Shown: positions 1 to 10,681, counted from the stretch's first letter. The stretch: 52,122 bases of DNA from Agrococcus pavilionensis RW1 (GCF_000400485.1 NZ_ASHR01000006.1:1-52122); one strand, 5' to 3'. Numbers and translations are program-made. Notes: generated by a model from the letters alone, not told the origin.

Positions 1-85
1 GCGCTCAAAGAAGCTGAGGCACGTCGTTCCGTTGCCTCCGGGACGATTCGGGTTTAGGCTGACCACACCGAGCAAAGAGGCTATC

Positions 86-673
86 GTGCGTCGTCGTCGT
101 GTTGTAAGCGTCTTCGCGGGCTCTGCAGTGTTGCTTTTGCTTCTCACCGGAGGCGCCCTCGCGCCTACTGCCGATCCAGCCGGTGTTGCGGATGTTGGTA
201 CTCGTTCGACTACAACACCGATGGTTGTTCGTGGCTTCGACCGGGAGGTCGCCGCGGATCATGGCTTCGTGATACGCGAGGAGAATGGCACGCTCGTTTC
301 TGCTCGCTCAAGCACGGATTCTGCCGCAGGCGCCGACGCGACCTCGTCGATGGCCCTGAATTCGTTTTGCGGCACGGCCTCTCTGGTGATCGCGCGGAAT
401 ACTGGAAGCAAGATACGCATCACCACGGGATACGGCGTTTACGCAACCTCCGTGTATCACCGCTGGAATGTCGCGGGAGCAAGCAGCACCGGCACTTTCA
501 CCGAGCCCTTCAGCGGACTCAACGCTTCGACGACATGGACTGCAACCCACTACTACCAGTTCACTTACGGGGCCGCGCATGGCTTCGGCGAAGTCGCAAC
601 AAACTCGTACGTTCAACTGTGGAATGGCGCTCAGTGCTACATCTATGATCCACCTCCATACGACACATGGTGA
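86..673 (+). CDS. Secreted protein of unknown function
   Basis: I do not recognise this 195-residue protein. The GTG start at 86 is chosen because AAAGAGG lies 5 nt upstream at 74-80; the frame stays open upstream to an ATG at 32. The N-terminus is a classic signal peptide: four arginines, a hydrophobic core with a run of five leucines, then an Ala-Leu-Ala-type cleavage region near residue 26. The mature part is rich in Thr, Ser, Tyr and aromatic residues and has only two cysteines (SFCGT and AQCYIY), which could form one disulfide after export. It ends in a proline/tyrosine-rich tail. Base composition is visibly lower in GC than the genes after 1349. The next gene overlaps its stop, so the two are probably co-translated. 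A small secreted toxin, inhibitor or surface protein are all possible; none is supported directly. Confidence 0.6.
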   Translation: MRRRRVVSVFAGSAVLLLLLTGGALAPTADPAGVADVGTRSTTTPMVVRGFDREVAADHGFVIREENGTLVSARSSTDSAAGADATSSMALNSFCGTASLVIARNTGSKIRITTGYGVYATSVYHRWNVAGASSTGTFTEPFSGLNASTTWTATHYYQFTYGAAHGFGEVATNSYVQLWNGAQCYIYDPPPYDTW

Positions 674-1215
674 CCAAGATTGCAGTCGGTCCGCGCGGGA
701 GCGGTGAGCCGCTAACAGTGGACGAGCGCTGTCCTGACGTCATCGTGCTGTTCTACGTGCGGCACGCGTGGGGCCTCGGAGACCGCCAAGTACCGATGGC
801 GGACCCGGCGCCAGATACGACAAGGGTTCGCGCGCTGACCCCCGAGAACTCCTCGCTATGGGACGAGCGCTGGTGGAGCGTCTGGAAGTCCTTCCATCGA
901 TACGGTGCCATGCGCGACCGGTTCGGCAGCACATGGCAGGACCGCTTCGGCAGCGCCGGGATCGACATCGATGCGGTGCACCGCTGGAGAGACGCCCTGA
1001 CGACGTGGCCGCCTCCGCCGTTGCGGCGGGCGCCGGAGTGGCTGGCGAGAGAGGCGGTACGGGCGGCACAGGCTCGGGGACTGACGCGCATCCTCATCGT
1101 GCCTTCATCTCAGCCCTGGTTCGAAACGCGCGATCACGGGGTACTGCTCGTCAGCCGCACACTGCGCACCGAACCGAGCGCCTTCCAAGAAGCGATCGAC
1201 GCGTTCGGCCGATGA
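667..1215 (+). CDS. Hypothetical protein, coupled to the secreted gene
   Basis: No family is recognised. The ATG at 667 overlaps the upstream TGA at 671, which suggests translational coupling. A second in-frame ATG at 796 (protein MADPAP...) is a real alternative, because the first 43 codons look less gene-like. The protein is 182 residues from the first start, soluble, with no signal or membrane segment. It is rich in Trp and Arg (DERWWSVWKSF, RWRDALTTWPPPP), and its C-terminal half looks like a compact alpha/beta domain (RILIVPSSQPWFETRDHGVLLVS). Partnership with the preceding secreted protein is suggested only by the overlap. An immunity or accessory role would fit but is speculation. Confidence 0.5.
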   Translation: MVTKIAVGPRGSGEPLTVDERCPDVIVLFYVRHAWGLGDRQVPMADPAPDTTRVRALTPENSSLWDERWWSVWKSFHRYGAMRDRFGSTWQDRFGSAGIDIDAVHRWRDALTTWPPPPLRRAPEWLAREAVRAAQARGLTRILIVPSSQPWFETRDHGVLLVSRTLRTEPSAFQEAIDAFGR

Positions 1216-1348
1216 GCTCGCGTCTAGCGCCGCTCTCGAACGCCGCGTCCGCCTCGACGCTTTCACCAGCATTGGCTCGTCTCCACCGTTCGAACCTGGA
1301 CCGCGTCGGCAGCCGAACGGCGTGTGCACTGTCGCGTAGCGTGCGGCC

Positions 1349-2074
1349 ATGGACCACTTGAGCGCCCTCGCCGACCTGCAGGAGCAGTTCCTCGAGACGG
1401 CGCTGCGCGCGGATCCCGCGACGCCGGTGCCGTGGCTCGGCCGCTGGACGGTCGAGAAGCTCGTCGTCCACCTCGCGCGCATCCACCACTGGGCCGCGGG
1501 CCAGGCGCGGCGGCAGCAGGAGACCCCGCTCGGCCGCGGCCCCTTCGACGCGCCCGCGCTGTACGCCGAGTGCGCGGCGGAGCTGCGCGAGACGCTCGCG
1601 GAGCTCGACCCCGACGCGCCGGCGTGGACGCTGCTCGACGACGGGGTGCCGCGCGACGAGCGCACCGGGCCGCAGCCCGGCAGCACCGTGCGGTTCTGGC
1701 ACCGCCGGCAGGCGCACGAGACGCTCGTGCACCTCTGGGACCTGCGCGCCGCGATCGGCGAGGACGTCGCGGCGCCGCCGGAGCGCTGGCTCGACTGCCT
1801 CCACGAGGTCGTGACCGTCATGCATCCCCGGCAAGTGCGCCTCGAGCGCGTCGCGCCGCCCTCGGCGGCGATCTCGTTCCAGCCCGAGGGCGCGGGGGCA
1901 TCCCTCGCGCTCGCGGGAGCGCCCGCAGGCGCCGAGGCGGTCACGATCGCCGGGTCGTCGAAGTCGCTCGCGCTGCTCGCGTGGGGCCGCCTCCCGCTCG
2001 ACGCACCGGGCATCGGCGTGCGCGGCGACCGCTCGCTCGCCGCGGCCGTGCTCGCGCAAGGGCTCACGCCGTAG
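1349..2074 (+). CDS. Maleylpyruvate isomerase-fold (DinB-like) mycothiol-dependent enzyme
   Basis: A 241-residue protein of the actinobacterial family that combines an N-terminal DinB-type metal-binding four-helix bundle with a C-terminal SCP2-like lid. Supporting residues are VPWLGRWTVEKLVVHLARIHHWA near residues 27-49 (His in the first helix pair) and HRRQAHETLVHLWDLR near 115-130, which supply the His/Glu metal ligands usual in this family. Members use mycothiol as thiol cofactor; the substrate cannot be read from sequence. The start is leaderless: TAGCGT at 1337-1342, six bases, then ATG, with no Shine-Dalgarno. It stands alone, with the DUF805 gene 35 bp downstream. The general family is fairly sure; the isomerase activity itself is not. 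Confidence 0.75.
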   Translation: MDHLSALADLQEQFLETALRADPATPVPWLGRWTVEKLVVHLARIHHWAAGQARRQQETPLGRGPFDAPALYAECAAELRETLAELDPDAPAWTLLDDGVPRDERTGPQPGSTVRFWHRRQAHETLVHLWDLRAAIGEDVAAPPERWLDCLHEVVTVMHPRQVRLERVAPPSAAISFQPEGAGASLALAGAPAGAEAVTIAGSSKSLALLAWGRLPLDAPGIGVRGDRSLAAAVLAQGLTP

Positions 2075-2109
2075 GCGCGACGGCAGCCCTCGTGCGCCAT
2101 GATGGCTGC

Positions 2110-2736
2110 GTGACGAGCACCACCACGAGCACCGCGGGCCTCCCGCCGGTCGGCCAGCCGCTGCACGGCGCCTCCTTCGGTCAGGCGATCAAGCGCTTCT
2201 TCCAGGGCTACGTGCAGTTCTCGGGCCGTGCGAGCCGCAGCGAGTTCTGGTGGGCGATGCTGTTCACGGGCCTCGTCTCGCTCGTCGCGCAGATCCCCTT
2301 CTGGATCGCGTACGTGCAGCTCATCGTGCGCACGATCGAGCTGCAGGAGCGCGGCGTGACCGCGAGCGCGGACCAGGTCGCGGGACCGCTCGGCGCGATG
2401 CTCGGCTGGCTCGCCCTCCTGCTCGTCGTCGGGCTCGCGCTGCTGCTGCCGACCTACGCGGCCATGTGGCGGCGGCTGCAGGACGCGAACTTCCACGGCG
2501 CGTTCGCGCTGCTGAGCATCGTCGGCTTCGGCATCGTGCCGCTCATCATGTGCATCCTCCCCTCCAACCCGGCGGGCGTGCAGTACGACCCCGCCTACCG
2601 GGCGATGTACGGGCAGGGCTACGCCCAGCCCGGACAGCCCGGGCAGCAGCTGTACGGACAGGAGCCGTACGGACAGGAGCCGTACGGACATCAGCAGCCG
2701 GGCCGGGGCTACGGCCCGCCGCCGGCGCAGGGATAG
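2110..2736 (+). CDS. DUF805 membrane protein with Tyr-Gly-Gln tail
   Basis: A 208-residue inner-membrane protein. The start is the GTG at 2110, preceded by CATGAT (2098-2103) and six bases with no Shine-Dalgarno, so it is probably leaderless. Residues about 30-55 hold the DUF805 hallmark FSGRASRSEFWWAMLF, followed by three or four hydrophobic segments and the conserved RRLQDANFHGAFAL loop. The last 50 residues are a low-complexity cytoplasmic tail of Tyr, Gly, Gln and Pro made by a tandem DNA repeat. DUF805 proteins have no established biochemical role. Nothing in the neighbourhood narrows it. Confidence 0.8.
   Translation: MTSTTTSTAGLPPVGQPLHGASFGQAIKRFFQGYVQFSGRASRSEFWWAMLFTGLVSLVAQIPFWIAYVQLIVRTIELQERGVTASADQVAGPLGAMLGWLALLLVVGLALLLPTYAAMWRRLQDANFHGAFALLSIVGFGIVPLIMCILPSNPAGVQYDPAYRAMYGQGYAQPGQPGQQLYGQEPYGQEPYGHQQPGRGYGPPPAQG
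2653..2697 (+). repeat. 15-bp tandem repeat inside the DUF805 gene
   Basis: Two exact 15-bp units (TACGGACAGGAGCCG at 2653 and 2668) and a degenerate third copy encode repeated YGQEP pentapeptides. The unit is a multiple of three, so copy number can change without breaking the frame. Confidence 0.85.
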
Positions 2737-2769
2737 CGCCGACCGCCGCAGCCCTGAGCCGGACTGCGC

Positions 2770-3726
2770 TCACGCGAGCAGCGCAGCGACGCGCTCGGCG
2801 GTGCCCCACGAGAGCGTCATGCCCGAGCCGCCATGGCCGTAGGCCGCGATGGTGCGCAGCGCGCGGCCGGGCACCTCCTCGACGCGGAGCCGCTCCCGGC
2901 CCGGCCTCAGGCCGACGCCGCGCGACACGATCCGCTGCCCCGCGACGGCGGGCACGAGCCGCGCGCAGCGCTCGAGGATCGCCGCCTCCGTCGCGGGGTC
3001 GGGCTCGAGCGACGTCGCACCGAGCTCGTGCGTGCCGCCGAGCACGAGGCAGTCGCGGCGCGGCAGCACGTAGGTGAGGCCCGCCGGGTCCTCGTCGTCG
3101 ATCACGAACTCGGTCACCCCGGGGTTCTCGACCCGCACGACCTGCCCGCGGATCGGCACGACGCTCGCATCGTCGCCGAGCAGCGAGCCCGACCGCACCC
3201 CCGCGGCGACGACGGCGACGTCGAAGGCGCGCGCGAGCGCATCCACGTCGTCGATCGCGCGCCGCTCGAACCGCACGCCGAGCCCGACGCAGCGCTCGCG
3301 CAGCCACGGCAGGTAGAGCGACATCGTCGCGAGCGGCACGGTGGTGCGGAGGCCCGTCGCCCCATCGGGAAGCCGGAACACGGGAAGCTCGGATGCGTCG
3401 ACCTCGGTCGCGTCGACCCAGGCGGTCCAGGAGCGGTCGGGCTCGGGCGAGCGCTCGACGATGACGCCGGAGCGGAGGTCGATGCCCGCCGCCGGGTGAT
3501 CGGCAGCGATCGCGAGGAAGCGCTCGAGGGTAACGGCGAGCATCGCGTCGACGGTCGCCGAGCGCTCCGCCGCGTAGGGGAACCAGACGGCGCCGGCGAC
3601 CGCGGAGGTCGTCTCGAGCGGGTCGGCATCGGCGAGCACCGTCACGTCGCGCCCGGCGACCGCGAGCTCGTGGGCGATCGAGAGGCCGATGACGCCCGCG
3701 CCGATCACCGCGACACGATCGCTCAT
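2770..3726 (-). CDS. FAD-dependent oxidoreductase, D-amino-acid oxidase family
   Basis: A 318-residue flavoenzyme of the DAO superfamily. The N-terminal dinucleotide motif VIGAGVIGLSIAHEL (about residues 7-21) binds the ADP part of FAD. The C-terminal block GLRPGRERLRVE followed by YGHGGSGMTLSWGTA (about 280-310) is the diagnostic D-amino-acid oxidase signature, with the Arg expected to hold the substrate carboxylate. Length is close to characterised DAOs (about 320-350). The predicted reaction is oxidative deamination of a D-amino acid to the 2-oxo acid with H2O2; D-aspartate or another D-amino acid cannot be decided. It is a single gene, facing away from DUF805. Confidence 0.85.
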   Translation of the reverse strand: MSDRVAVIGAGVIGLSIAHELAVAGRDVTVLADADPLETTSAVAGAVWFPYAAERSATVDAMLAVTLERFLAIAADHPAAGIDLRSGVIVERSPEPDRSWTAWVDATEVDASELPVFRLPDGATGLRTTVPLATMSLYLPWLRERCVGLGVRFERRAIDDVDALARAFDVAVVAAGVRSGSLLGDDASVVPIRGQVVRVENPGVTEFVIDDEDPAGLTYVLPRRDCLVLGGTHELGATSLEPDPATEAAILERCARLVPAVAGQRIVSRGVGLRPGRERLRVEEVPGRALRTIAAYGHGGSGMTLSWGTAERVAALLA

Positions 3727-3771
3727 GCTGCGCTCCCGAGCCCCGCCGACGGATTCGGCTCGACGATACCT

Positions 3772-3795
3772 CGGCCGCGAAGCCTCACGCGGCCG
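3772..3795 (-). terminator. Hairpin with a stop codon in its loop
   Basis: CGGCCGC at 3772-3778 pairs with GCGGCCG at 3789-3795. The ten-base loop contains the stop codon of the methyltransferase gene (3785-3787). There is no U-tract; GC-rich hairpins without U-tracts are common terminator candidates in actinobacteria. Confidence 0.5.
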
Positions 3796-4222
3796 GAGCG
3801 GGCTCGCTGTGGAGCCCGATCTCCTCGAGCGGGTCGCCGCGGTCGATGAAGAGGGATGCGCCGGGCACCGTCGCCGCGCGGAGCCGCTCCAGCGCCGCGG
3901 CCTCGAGCTCGGGGTGGCGCCCGTCGAGCGCGCCGACGCGGATCGCGACGACGAGATCGAACGGCTCCTCCCCCGCCTTGAGGTGGAAGCCCTCCGCGTT
4001 CACGACCCGGAACTTGAGGTTGCCCGCATCGGACTGCCGCTCGGCCGCCTGCACCGCCATCATCGAGCGGTCGACGCCGAGCACGAAGCCCTCGGGCCCG
4101 ACGCGCTCCGCGATCGCGCGCGCGAGCGCGCCGGGGCCGCAGCCGAGCTCGAGCACGCGCATGCCGGGGCGTAGCGGCAGCGCGTCGAGCACCGCGGCGA
4201 GCCGGGCGGAGAGAGCGGCCAT
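3785..4222 (-). CDS. Class I SAM-dependent methyltransferase
   Basis: A short (145 residues) Rossmann-fold methyltransferase. Motif I is RVLELGCGPGALARA (about residues 22-36), the acidic residue at the end of strand beta-2 is in VLGVDRS, and a motif IV-like FDLVVAIRVGA follows. The protein stops after the core fold and has no extra substrate-binding domain, so the substrate (small molecule or macromolecule) is unknown. The start has a good Shine-Dalgarno (GAAGGAGG about 6 nt upstream). It reads in the same direction as the oxidase downstream, 58 bp apart, with a hairpin between them. Confidence 0.8.
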   Translation of the reverse strand: MAALSARLAAVLDALPLRPGMRVLELGCGPGALARAIAERVGPEGFVLGVDRSMMAVQAAERQSDAGNLKFRVVNAEGFHLKAGEEPFDLVVAIRVGALDGRHPELEAAALERLRAATVPGASLFIDRGDPLEEIGLHSEPAPAA

Positions 4223-4298
4223 GGCGCCTCCTTCGTGTCAGGAGAGCATGGCGGGGGACACGCCGGGTGGCAAGCCCCCCTGCGGCCCGCGGTGCGGG

Positions 4299-6824
<2,526 letters not shown>

Positions 6825-6853
6825 GTGCATCTCCCTGAAGTCGTCGTGTCGGA

Positions 6854-6874
6854 CTTGAGTGTGCCCGACTCAAG
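6854..6874 (-). promoter_or_regulatory. HAIR element, HspR operator
   Basis: CTTGAGT (6854-6860), seven bases, ACTCAAG (6868-6874). This is an exact match to the HspR-associated inverted repeat consensus known from Streptomyces and Mycobacterium dnaK and clpB promoters. It lies just upstream of the Clp ATPase start. hspR itself is not in the window. Confidence 0.92.
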
Positions 6875-6919
6875 TTTAGACAACGCTGCTGGGCGATGCG
6901 CATTCCCGACCGACCGGGA

Positions 6920-7366
6920 TCAGCTGACCGCCTTCGCGACCAGCTCGGCGATCTGCTTGCGCACCTTCGGGGTGTCGGCCACGACCGCGTACGAGGTCGG
7001 CCACATGTCGCCGTCGTCGAGGTTCGCGATCGTCTGGAATCCGAGCGTCGAGTAGCGCTCGTCGAACTTCGACGCCTGCTGGAAGAACACGAGCACCTTG
7101 CCGTCGCGCGCGTAGGACGGGAAGCCGTACCAGGTCTTCGGGTCGAGGTCGGGCGCCGTCTCGGAGACGACCTCGTGCACCATCTGCGCGAGCGACTTGT
7201 CGGGCTCGGGGAGCCCCTCGATCGCGTCGAGCACGTCCTGCCGGTCGCGCTCCTTCTTGTTGCCGCCCTTGGACTGCCGCCGCAGCTCGGCGGTGCGGGC
7301 CTTGAGCGCCTCGCGCTCCTCCTTCGAGAGCGTGCCGTCCTCGGTCTTCGCCTCGGTCTTCGCCAT
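6920..7366 (-). CDS. DUF1801-like protein
   Basis: A 148-residue soluble protein. The start at 7366 is set by GGAGGA about 7 nt upstream; a longer frame begins at 7429 but has no ribosome site. The first 45 residues are charged and Lys/Glu-rich. The rest resembles the DUF1801/YdhG fold: KTWYGFPSYARDGKVLVFFQQASKF, then STLGFQ. These proteins are small, probably ligand-binding, and have no settled activity. Its position between the HAIR site and the symporter terminator gives no functional clue. Confidence 0.65.
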   Translation of the reverse strand: MAKTEAKTEDGTLSKEEREALKARTAELRRQSKGGNKKERDRQDVLDAIEGLPEPDKSLAQMVHEVVSETAPDLDPKTWYGFPSYARDGKVLVFFQQASKFDERYSTLGFQTIANLDDGDMWPTSYAVVADTPKVRKQIAELVAKAVS

Positions 7367-7393
7367 GGGGATCCTCCGATCGTCGTCGATCGC

Positions 7394-7439
7394 GCGAGCC
7401 GCGATGCGCACCATCTTGCCGGTGCGCATCGCGGCTCGC
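7394..7439 (-). terminator. 19-bp perfect hairpin terminator
   Basis: The arm at 7394-7412 pairs perfectly with 7421-7439 around an 8-base loop (ATCTTGCC). It lies 21 bp after the stop of the symporter gene and before the DUF1801 gene. No U-tract follows on either strand. Confidence 0.75.
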
Positions 7440-7459
7440 TTCTCCGATCCTGCCCGGGC

Positions 7460-8890
7460 TCAGCGCGCCGGCACCGGCTCCCGGCGCTCATCGGGCTCCG
7501 CGCCCGACGGCGTCGACGCATCCGCCTCGGCCGCCTCGTCGGAGTCGTCGAGGAACGGGCCGTCGCCGCGCGGGCCGTCGTAGATCGCGCGGTCGAGGAT
7601 GCCCTCGCGCTTCGCGACGATCGTCGGCACGAGCGCCTGGCCCGCGACGTTGACCGCGGTGCGGCCCATGTCGACGATCGGGTCGACGGCGAGCAGCAGG
7701 CCGACGCCCTCGAGCGGCAGGCCGAGCGTCGAGAGGGTCAGCGTGAGCATGACGGTCGCGCCGGTCGTGCCCGCGGTCGCGGCCGAGCCGACGATCGAGA
7801 CGACCGCGATGAGCAGGTACTGGATGAGCGTCAGCTCGATGCCGAAGAACTGGGCGACGAAGATCGCGGCGATCGCGGGGTAGATCGCGGCGCAGCCGTC
7901 CATCTTCGTCGTCGAGCCGAACGGCACGGCGAACGACGCGTACTCGCGCGGCACGCCGAGGTTGCGCTCGGTGACGCGCTGCGTGAGCGGGAGCGTGCCC
8001 ATCGACGAGCGGCTCACGAACGCGAGCTGCACCGCGGGCCACACGCCCGAGAAGTACTGGCGGATCGAGAGGCCGTGCGCCTTGACGAGCGCCGGGTAGA
8101 CGACGAACAGCACGAGCGCGAGCCCGAGGTAGATCGCGCCGACGAACCACGCGAGCGTGCCGAGCTTCTCCCAGCCGTACTGCACGACGGCGTTGCCGAG
8201 CAGGCCGACCGTGCCGATCGGGGCGATGCGGATGACCCACCACAGCGCCTTCTGGATCACCTTGAGGGTCGACTCGGTGAAGTCGAGGAAGGGCTGCGCC
8301 TTCTTGCCGAGCTTGAGCGCGGCGATGCCGACGACGGTCGCGACGACGATGACCTGCAGCACGTTGAAGCCGACGGTCGAGCTGATGACGCCCTCGGCCG
8401 ACTCGCGCGTCGAGACGGTGAGGCCGAGGAAGTTCTGCGGCACGAGGCCCGTGAGGAAGTCCCACCAGCCGCCGACGCGGCTCGGCTCGCCAGGCTCGAG
8501 CCCCGAGCCGTCGACGCGGGCGCCGGGCTGCAGCGTCACGCCGAGGGCGATGCCGATCGTGACCGCGATCGCCGCGGTGATCGCGAACCACAGGAGCGTC
8601 TGGCCCGCGAGCCGCGCGGCGTTCTGCACGCGGCCGAGCCGCGCGATCGAGGCGATGATCGCGGTGAGGATGAGCGGGACGACGGCGGTCTTCAGCAGCG
8701 CGACGTAGCTCGAGCCGATCGTGGCGAGCGTCTCGGCGAGCGGGTTGTCGGCGCCGTCGGCGCCGGGGCCGAGCTGCAGCGCGACGAGGCCGAGCACGAC
8801 ACCGAGCACGAGCGCGGCAGAGATCTGGAAGCCGAAGGATCCGAGGATCCGGCGAGCGCGCGAGGGCGCGGGCGCGTCAGTGGTGGGCAC
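7460..8890 (-). CDS. Dicarboxylate/amino acid:cation symporter (DAACS family)
   Basis: A 476-residue membrane transporter of the glutamate/C4-dicarboxylate:cation symporter family (GltP/DctA type). Typical motifs are KTAVVPLILTAI in TM3, the serine-rich re-entrant loop SRSSMGTLPLTQR, the NMDGT-equivalent STTKMDGCAAIYP, and the C-terminal VDPIVDMGRTAVNV. The second re-entrant loop is GTTGATVML. It probably imports succinate/fumarate/malate or glutamate/aspartate with Na+ or H+. The start is a GTG with AGGAG about 5 nt upstream. A sigma70-like promoter with an inverted repeat lies 60-90 bp upstream. Length is slightly above average because of an acidic C-terminal tail. Confidence 0.9.
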   Translation of the reverse strand: MPTTDAPAPSRARRILGSFGFQISAALVLGVVLGLVALQLGPGADGADNPLAETLATIGSSYVALLKTAVVPLILTAIIASIARLGRVQNAARLAGQTLLWFAITAAIAVTIGIALGVTLQPGARVDGSGLEPGEPSRVGGWWDFLTGLVPQNFLGLTVSTRESAEGVISSTVGFNVLQVIVVATVVGIAALKLGKKAQPFLDFTESTLKVIQKALWWVIRIAPIGTVGLLGNAVVQYGWEKLGTLAWFVGAIYLGLALVLFVVYPALVKAHGLSIRQYFSGVWPAVQLAFVSRSSMGTLPLTQRVTERNLGVPREYASFAVPFGSTTKMDGCAAIYPAIAAIFVAQFFGIELTLIQYLLIAVVSIVGSAATAGTTGATVMLTLTLSTLGLPLEGVGLLLAVDPIVDMGRTAVNVAGQALVPTIVAKREGILDRAIYDGPRGDGPFLDDSDEAAEADASTPSGAEPDERREPVPAR

Positions 8891-8951
8891 GGTGCTCCTA
8901 GGGATGCGGTGAGGGACTCGCGCGAGCCGGACCGGCTGGTGCGCAGATACA

Positions 8952-8981
8952 GTTATAGCGGTGATAACGTGCCGTTGTCAC
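8952..8981 (-). promoter_or_regulatory. Symporter promoter with overlapping palindrome
   Basis: On the minus strand a -35 GTGACA (8981-8976) is followed after 18 bp by a -10 TATAAC (8957-8952). The inverted repeat GTTAT (8952-8956), N7, ATAAC (8964-8968) covers the -10, so a repressor site is likely. It lies in the divergent gap between symporter and monooxygenase. Confidence 0.5.
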
Positions 8982-9058
8982 GTCGGTTGACACGCGGCGA
9001 CCCGCGGCGGAGACGGGTCGCGCGGAATGCGCTTCCCCGCGCCGGGGTTCTCCCAAGC

Positions 9059-10081
9059 GTGCGCAAGCGGATCGGGTTCCTCTCCTTCGGGCACTACCGG
9101 AACGTCGTCGGCTCGCGCGTGCCGACGGCCGGCGACTCGCTCCGCATGCACGTCGAGCTCGCCGTCGCGGCCGAGGAGGCAGGCATGGACGGCGCCTGGG
9201 TGCGGGTGCACCACTTCGACAAGTCGCTCGCGACGCCCTACCCGCTGCTCGCGGCGATGGCTGCTCGCACGTCGACGCTCGAGCTCGGCACGGGCGTCGT
9301 CGACCTGCGCTATGAGCAGCCGCTCGCGATGACGGAGCTCGCGAGCGCGACCGATCTGCTCTCGGGCGGCCGACTGCAGCTCGGCATCTCGCGCGGCTCC
9401 CCTGAGCCGGCGATCGACGGGCAGGAGCGCTTCGGGCTCGGCCTCGAGGTCGGCGAGCGCTGGTCGGACGTCGCCCGTGAGCGCGCCGCGCACTTCCGCC
9501 GGGCGCTGCGCGGCGAGCCGCAGGCTCGCTCGGAGCGCGCGGCTCAGCTCGGCCAGGGCCCCGACCTGCCCGTCGAGCCGCGCTCGCCCGACCTCGCCGA
9601 CCGGCTGTGGTGGGGCGCCGGCAACCACGCCTCCGGGCTGTGGGCCGCAGAGCACGGCTACCACCTGCTCTCGTCGACGCTGCTGACGCAGGACGACGGC
9701 CGACCATTCCACGTGCAGCAGGCCGATCAGTTGCGCGGCTACCTCGCCGCCTACGCCGAGGCGGGGCACCCGGTGCCGCCCCGCACCGCCGTGACCCGCA
9801 GCGCCTTCCCTTTCTTCTCCGACGACGACCGCCGCTACTTCGGGCTCGCCGACGAGCAGCGCGACGGCATCGGGCGACTGGAAGGCGGTGCGGTGCGCGG
9901 CGGCCCGACCTATGCGGGCGAGCCGGAGCACGTCGCCCGCCGGCTGCTCGCCGACGAGGCGGTGCAAGCGGCCGACACGCTGCTCTTCGCGCTCCCGAGC
10001 CAGCTCGGGCTCGACTACAACGCCCACTTGCTCGGCTCGCTCGCCGCCGTCGCGCGCGAGCTCGGGTGGCAGGAGGACTGA
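9059..10081 (+). CDS. LLM-class flavin-dependent oxidoreductase
   Basis: A 340-residue bacterial luciferase-like monooxygenase (TIM barrel using FMNH2 or F420). The GTG at 9059 fits the family N-terminus (VRKRIGFLSFGHY); no clear Shine-Dalgarno is seen and the frame is open far upstream, so the start is provisional. Diagnostic stretches are AEEAGMDGAWVRVHHFD, the strand TLELGTGVVDLRYEQPLAMTE, and the loop LSGGRLQLGISRGSPEP. It ends with the family's QLGLDYNAHLLGSLA. The substrate is unknown; members oxidise small organic molecules, sulfonates or long-chain aldehydes. A strong hairpin follows 14 bp after the stop. Confidence 0.85.
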   Translation: MRKRIGFLSFGHYRNVVGSRVPTAGDSLRMHVELAVAAEEAGMDGAWVRVHHFDKSLATPYPLLAAMAARTSTLELGTGVVDLRYEQPLAMTELASATDLLSGGRLQLGISRGSPEPAIDGQERFGLGLEVGERWSDVARERAAHFRRALRGEPQARSERAAQLGQGPDLPVEPRSPDLADRLWWGAGNHASGLWAAEHGYHLLSSTLLTQDDGRPFHVQQADQLRGYLAAYAEAGHPVPPRTAVTRSAFPFFSDDDRRYFGLADEQRDGIGRLEGGAVRGGPTYAGEPEHVARRLLADEAVQAADTLLFALPSQLGLDYNAHLLGSLAAVARELGWQED

Positions 10082-10095
10082 CCCTCCCAAAGTGG

Positions 10096-10131
10096 CAGGA
10101 GCCGGCTGCCGCAGCAGGCAGCCGGCTCCTG
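10096..10131. terminator. Bidirectional 15-bp hairpin terminator
   Basis: CAGGAGCCGGCTGCC (10096-10110) pairs perfectly with 10117-10131 around GCAGCA. It sits between the converging monooxygenase and PfpI-family genes and can serve both. Confidence 0.85.
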
Positions 10132-10141
10132 ACCGCTCCGG

Positions 10142-10681
10142 TCAGCGCTCGTGCGTGCCCTCGGCGAACTCCTCGACGATCTTCGCGTTGAACGCCGGCA
10201 GGTCGTCGGGCGTGCGGCTCGAGACAAGCCCCTTGTCCGTGACGACCTCCTCGTCGACCCACTCGGCGCCGGCGTTGCGCAGGTCGGTCTTGAGGCTCGG
10301 GTAGCTCGTGATCCGGCGGCCGTCGACGGCGCCCGCCTCGATGAGGATCCACGCGCCGTGGCAGATGACGCCGATGGGCTTGCCCGCGTCGGCGAAGCCC
10401 TTGACGAGCGCGACGGAGGCCTCGTCCATGCGCAGGTGGTCGGCGTTCACCACGCCGCCCGGGAGCACGAGGGCGTCGAAGTCGGATGCGCTCACCGACC
10501 CGGGTGACGCATCCACCACCTGCTCGTGCCCGTTCTTGCCCTCGATCGAGCCCTCCTTCGGCGAGATGAGCGTCGGCTCGCCGCCGGCGCTCTGCACCGC
10601 CTCCCAGGGGCTCGTGAGCTCGGAGTCCTCGAAGCCGTCCGTGAGCACGAACGCGACCTTCTTGCCGGTGATGTCAGCCAT
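10142..10681 (-). CDS. PfpI/DJ-1 family protein (type 1 glutamine amidotransferase-like)
   Basis: A 179-residue DJ-1/PfpI superfamily protein. The start ATG at 10681 follows a strong Shine-Dalgarno (GAAGGAGG). The nucleophile elbow is IGVICHGAWIL (Cys near residue 109), followed by the family pattern RRITSYPSLKTDLRNAGAEWVDEEVV. An acidic residue in DGFEDSELTSP near the N-terminus is the usual partner of the cysteine. Family members are stress-linked glyoxalase/deglycase-like enzymes or peptidases; the activity of this one is undetermined. Close relatives in actinobacteria are annotated as general stress protein 18 type. Confidence 0.85.
   Translation of the reverse strand: MADITGKKVAFVLTDGFEDSELTSPWEAVQSAGGEPTLISPKEGSIEGKNGHEQVVDASPGSVSASDFDALVLPGGVVNADHLRMDEASVALVKGFADAGKPIGVICHGAWILIEAGAVDGRRITSYPSLKTDLRNAGAEWVDEEVVTDKGLVSSRTPDDLPAFNAKIVEEFAEGTHER

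Noticed and set aside
6896-9058. Extension of the flavin monooxygenase frame to a start at 6896
   Set aside because: The extra 700 residues lie opposite the DUF1801 and symporter genes and have no family features; the enzyme's own N-terminus begins at 9059.
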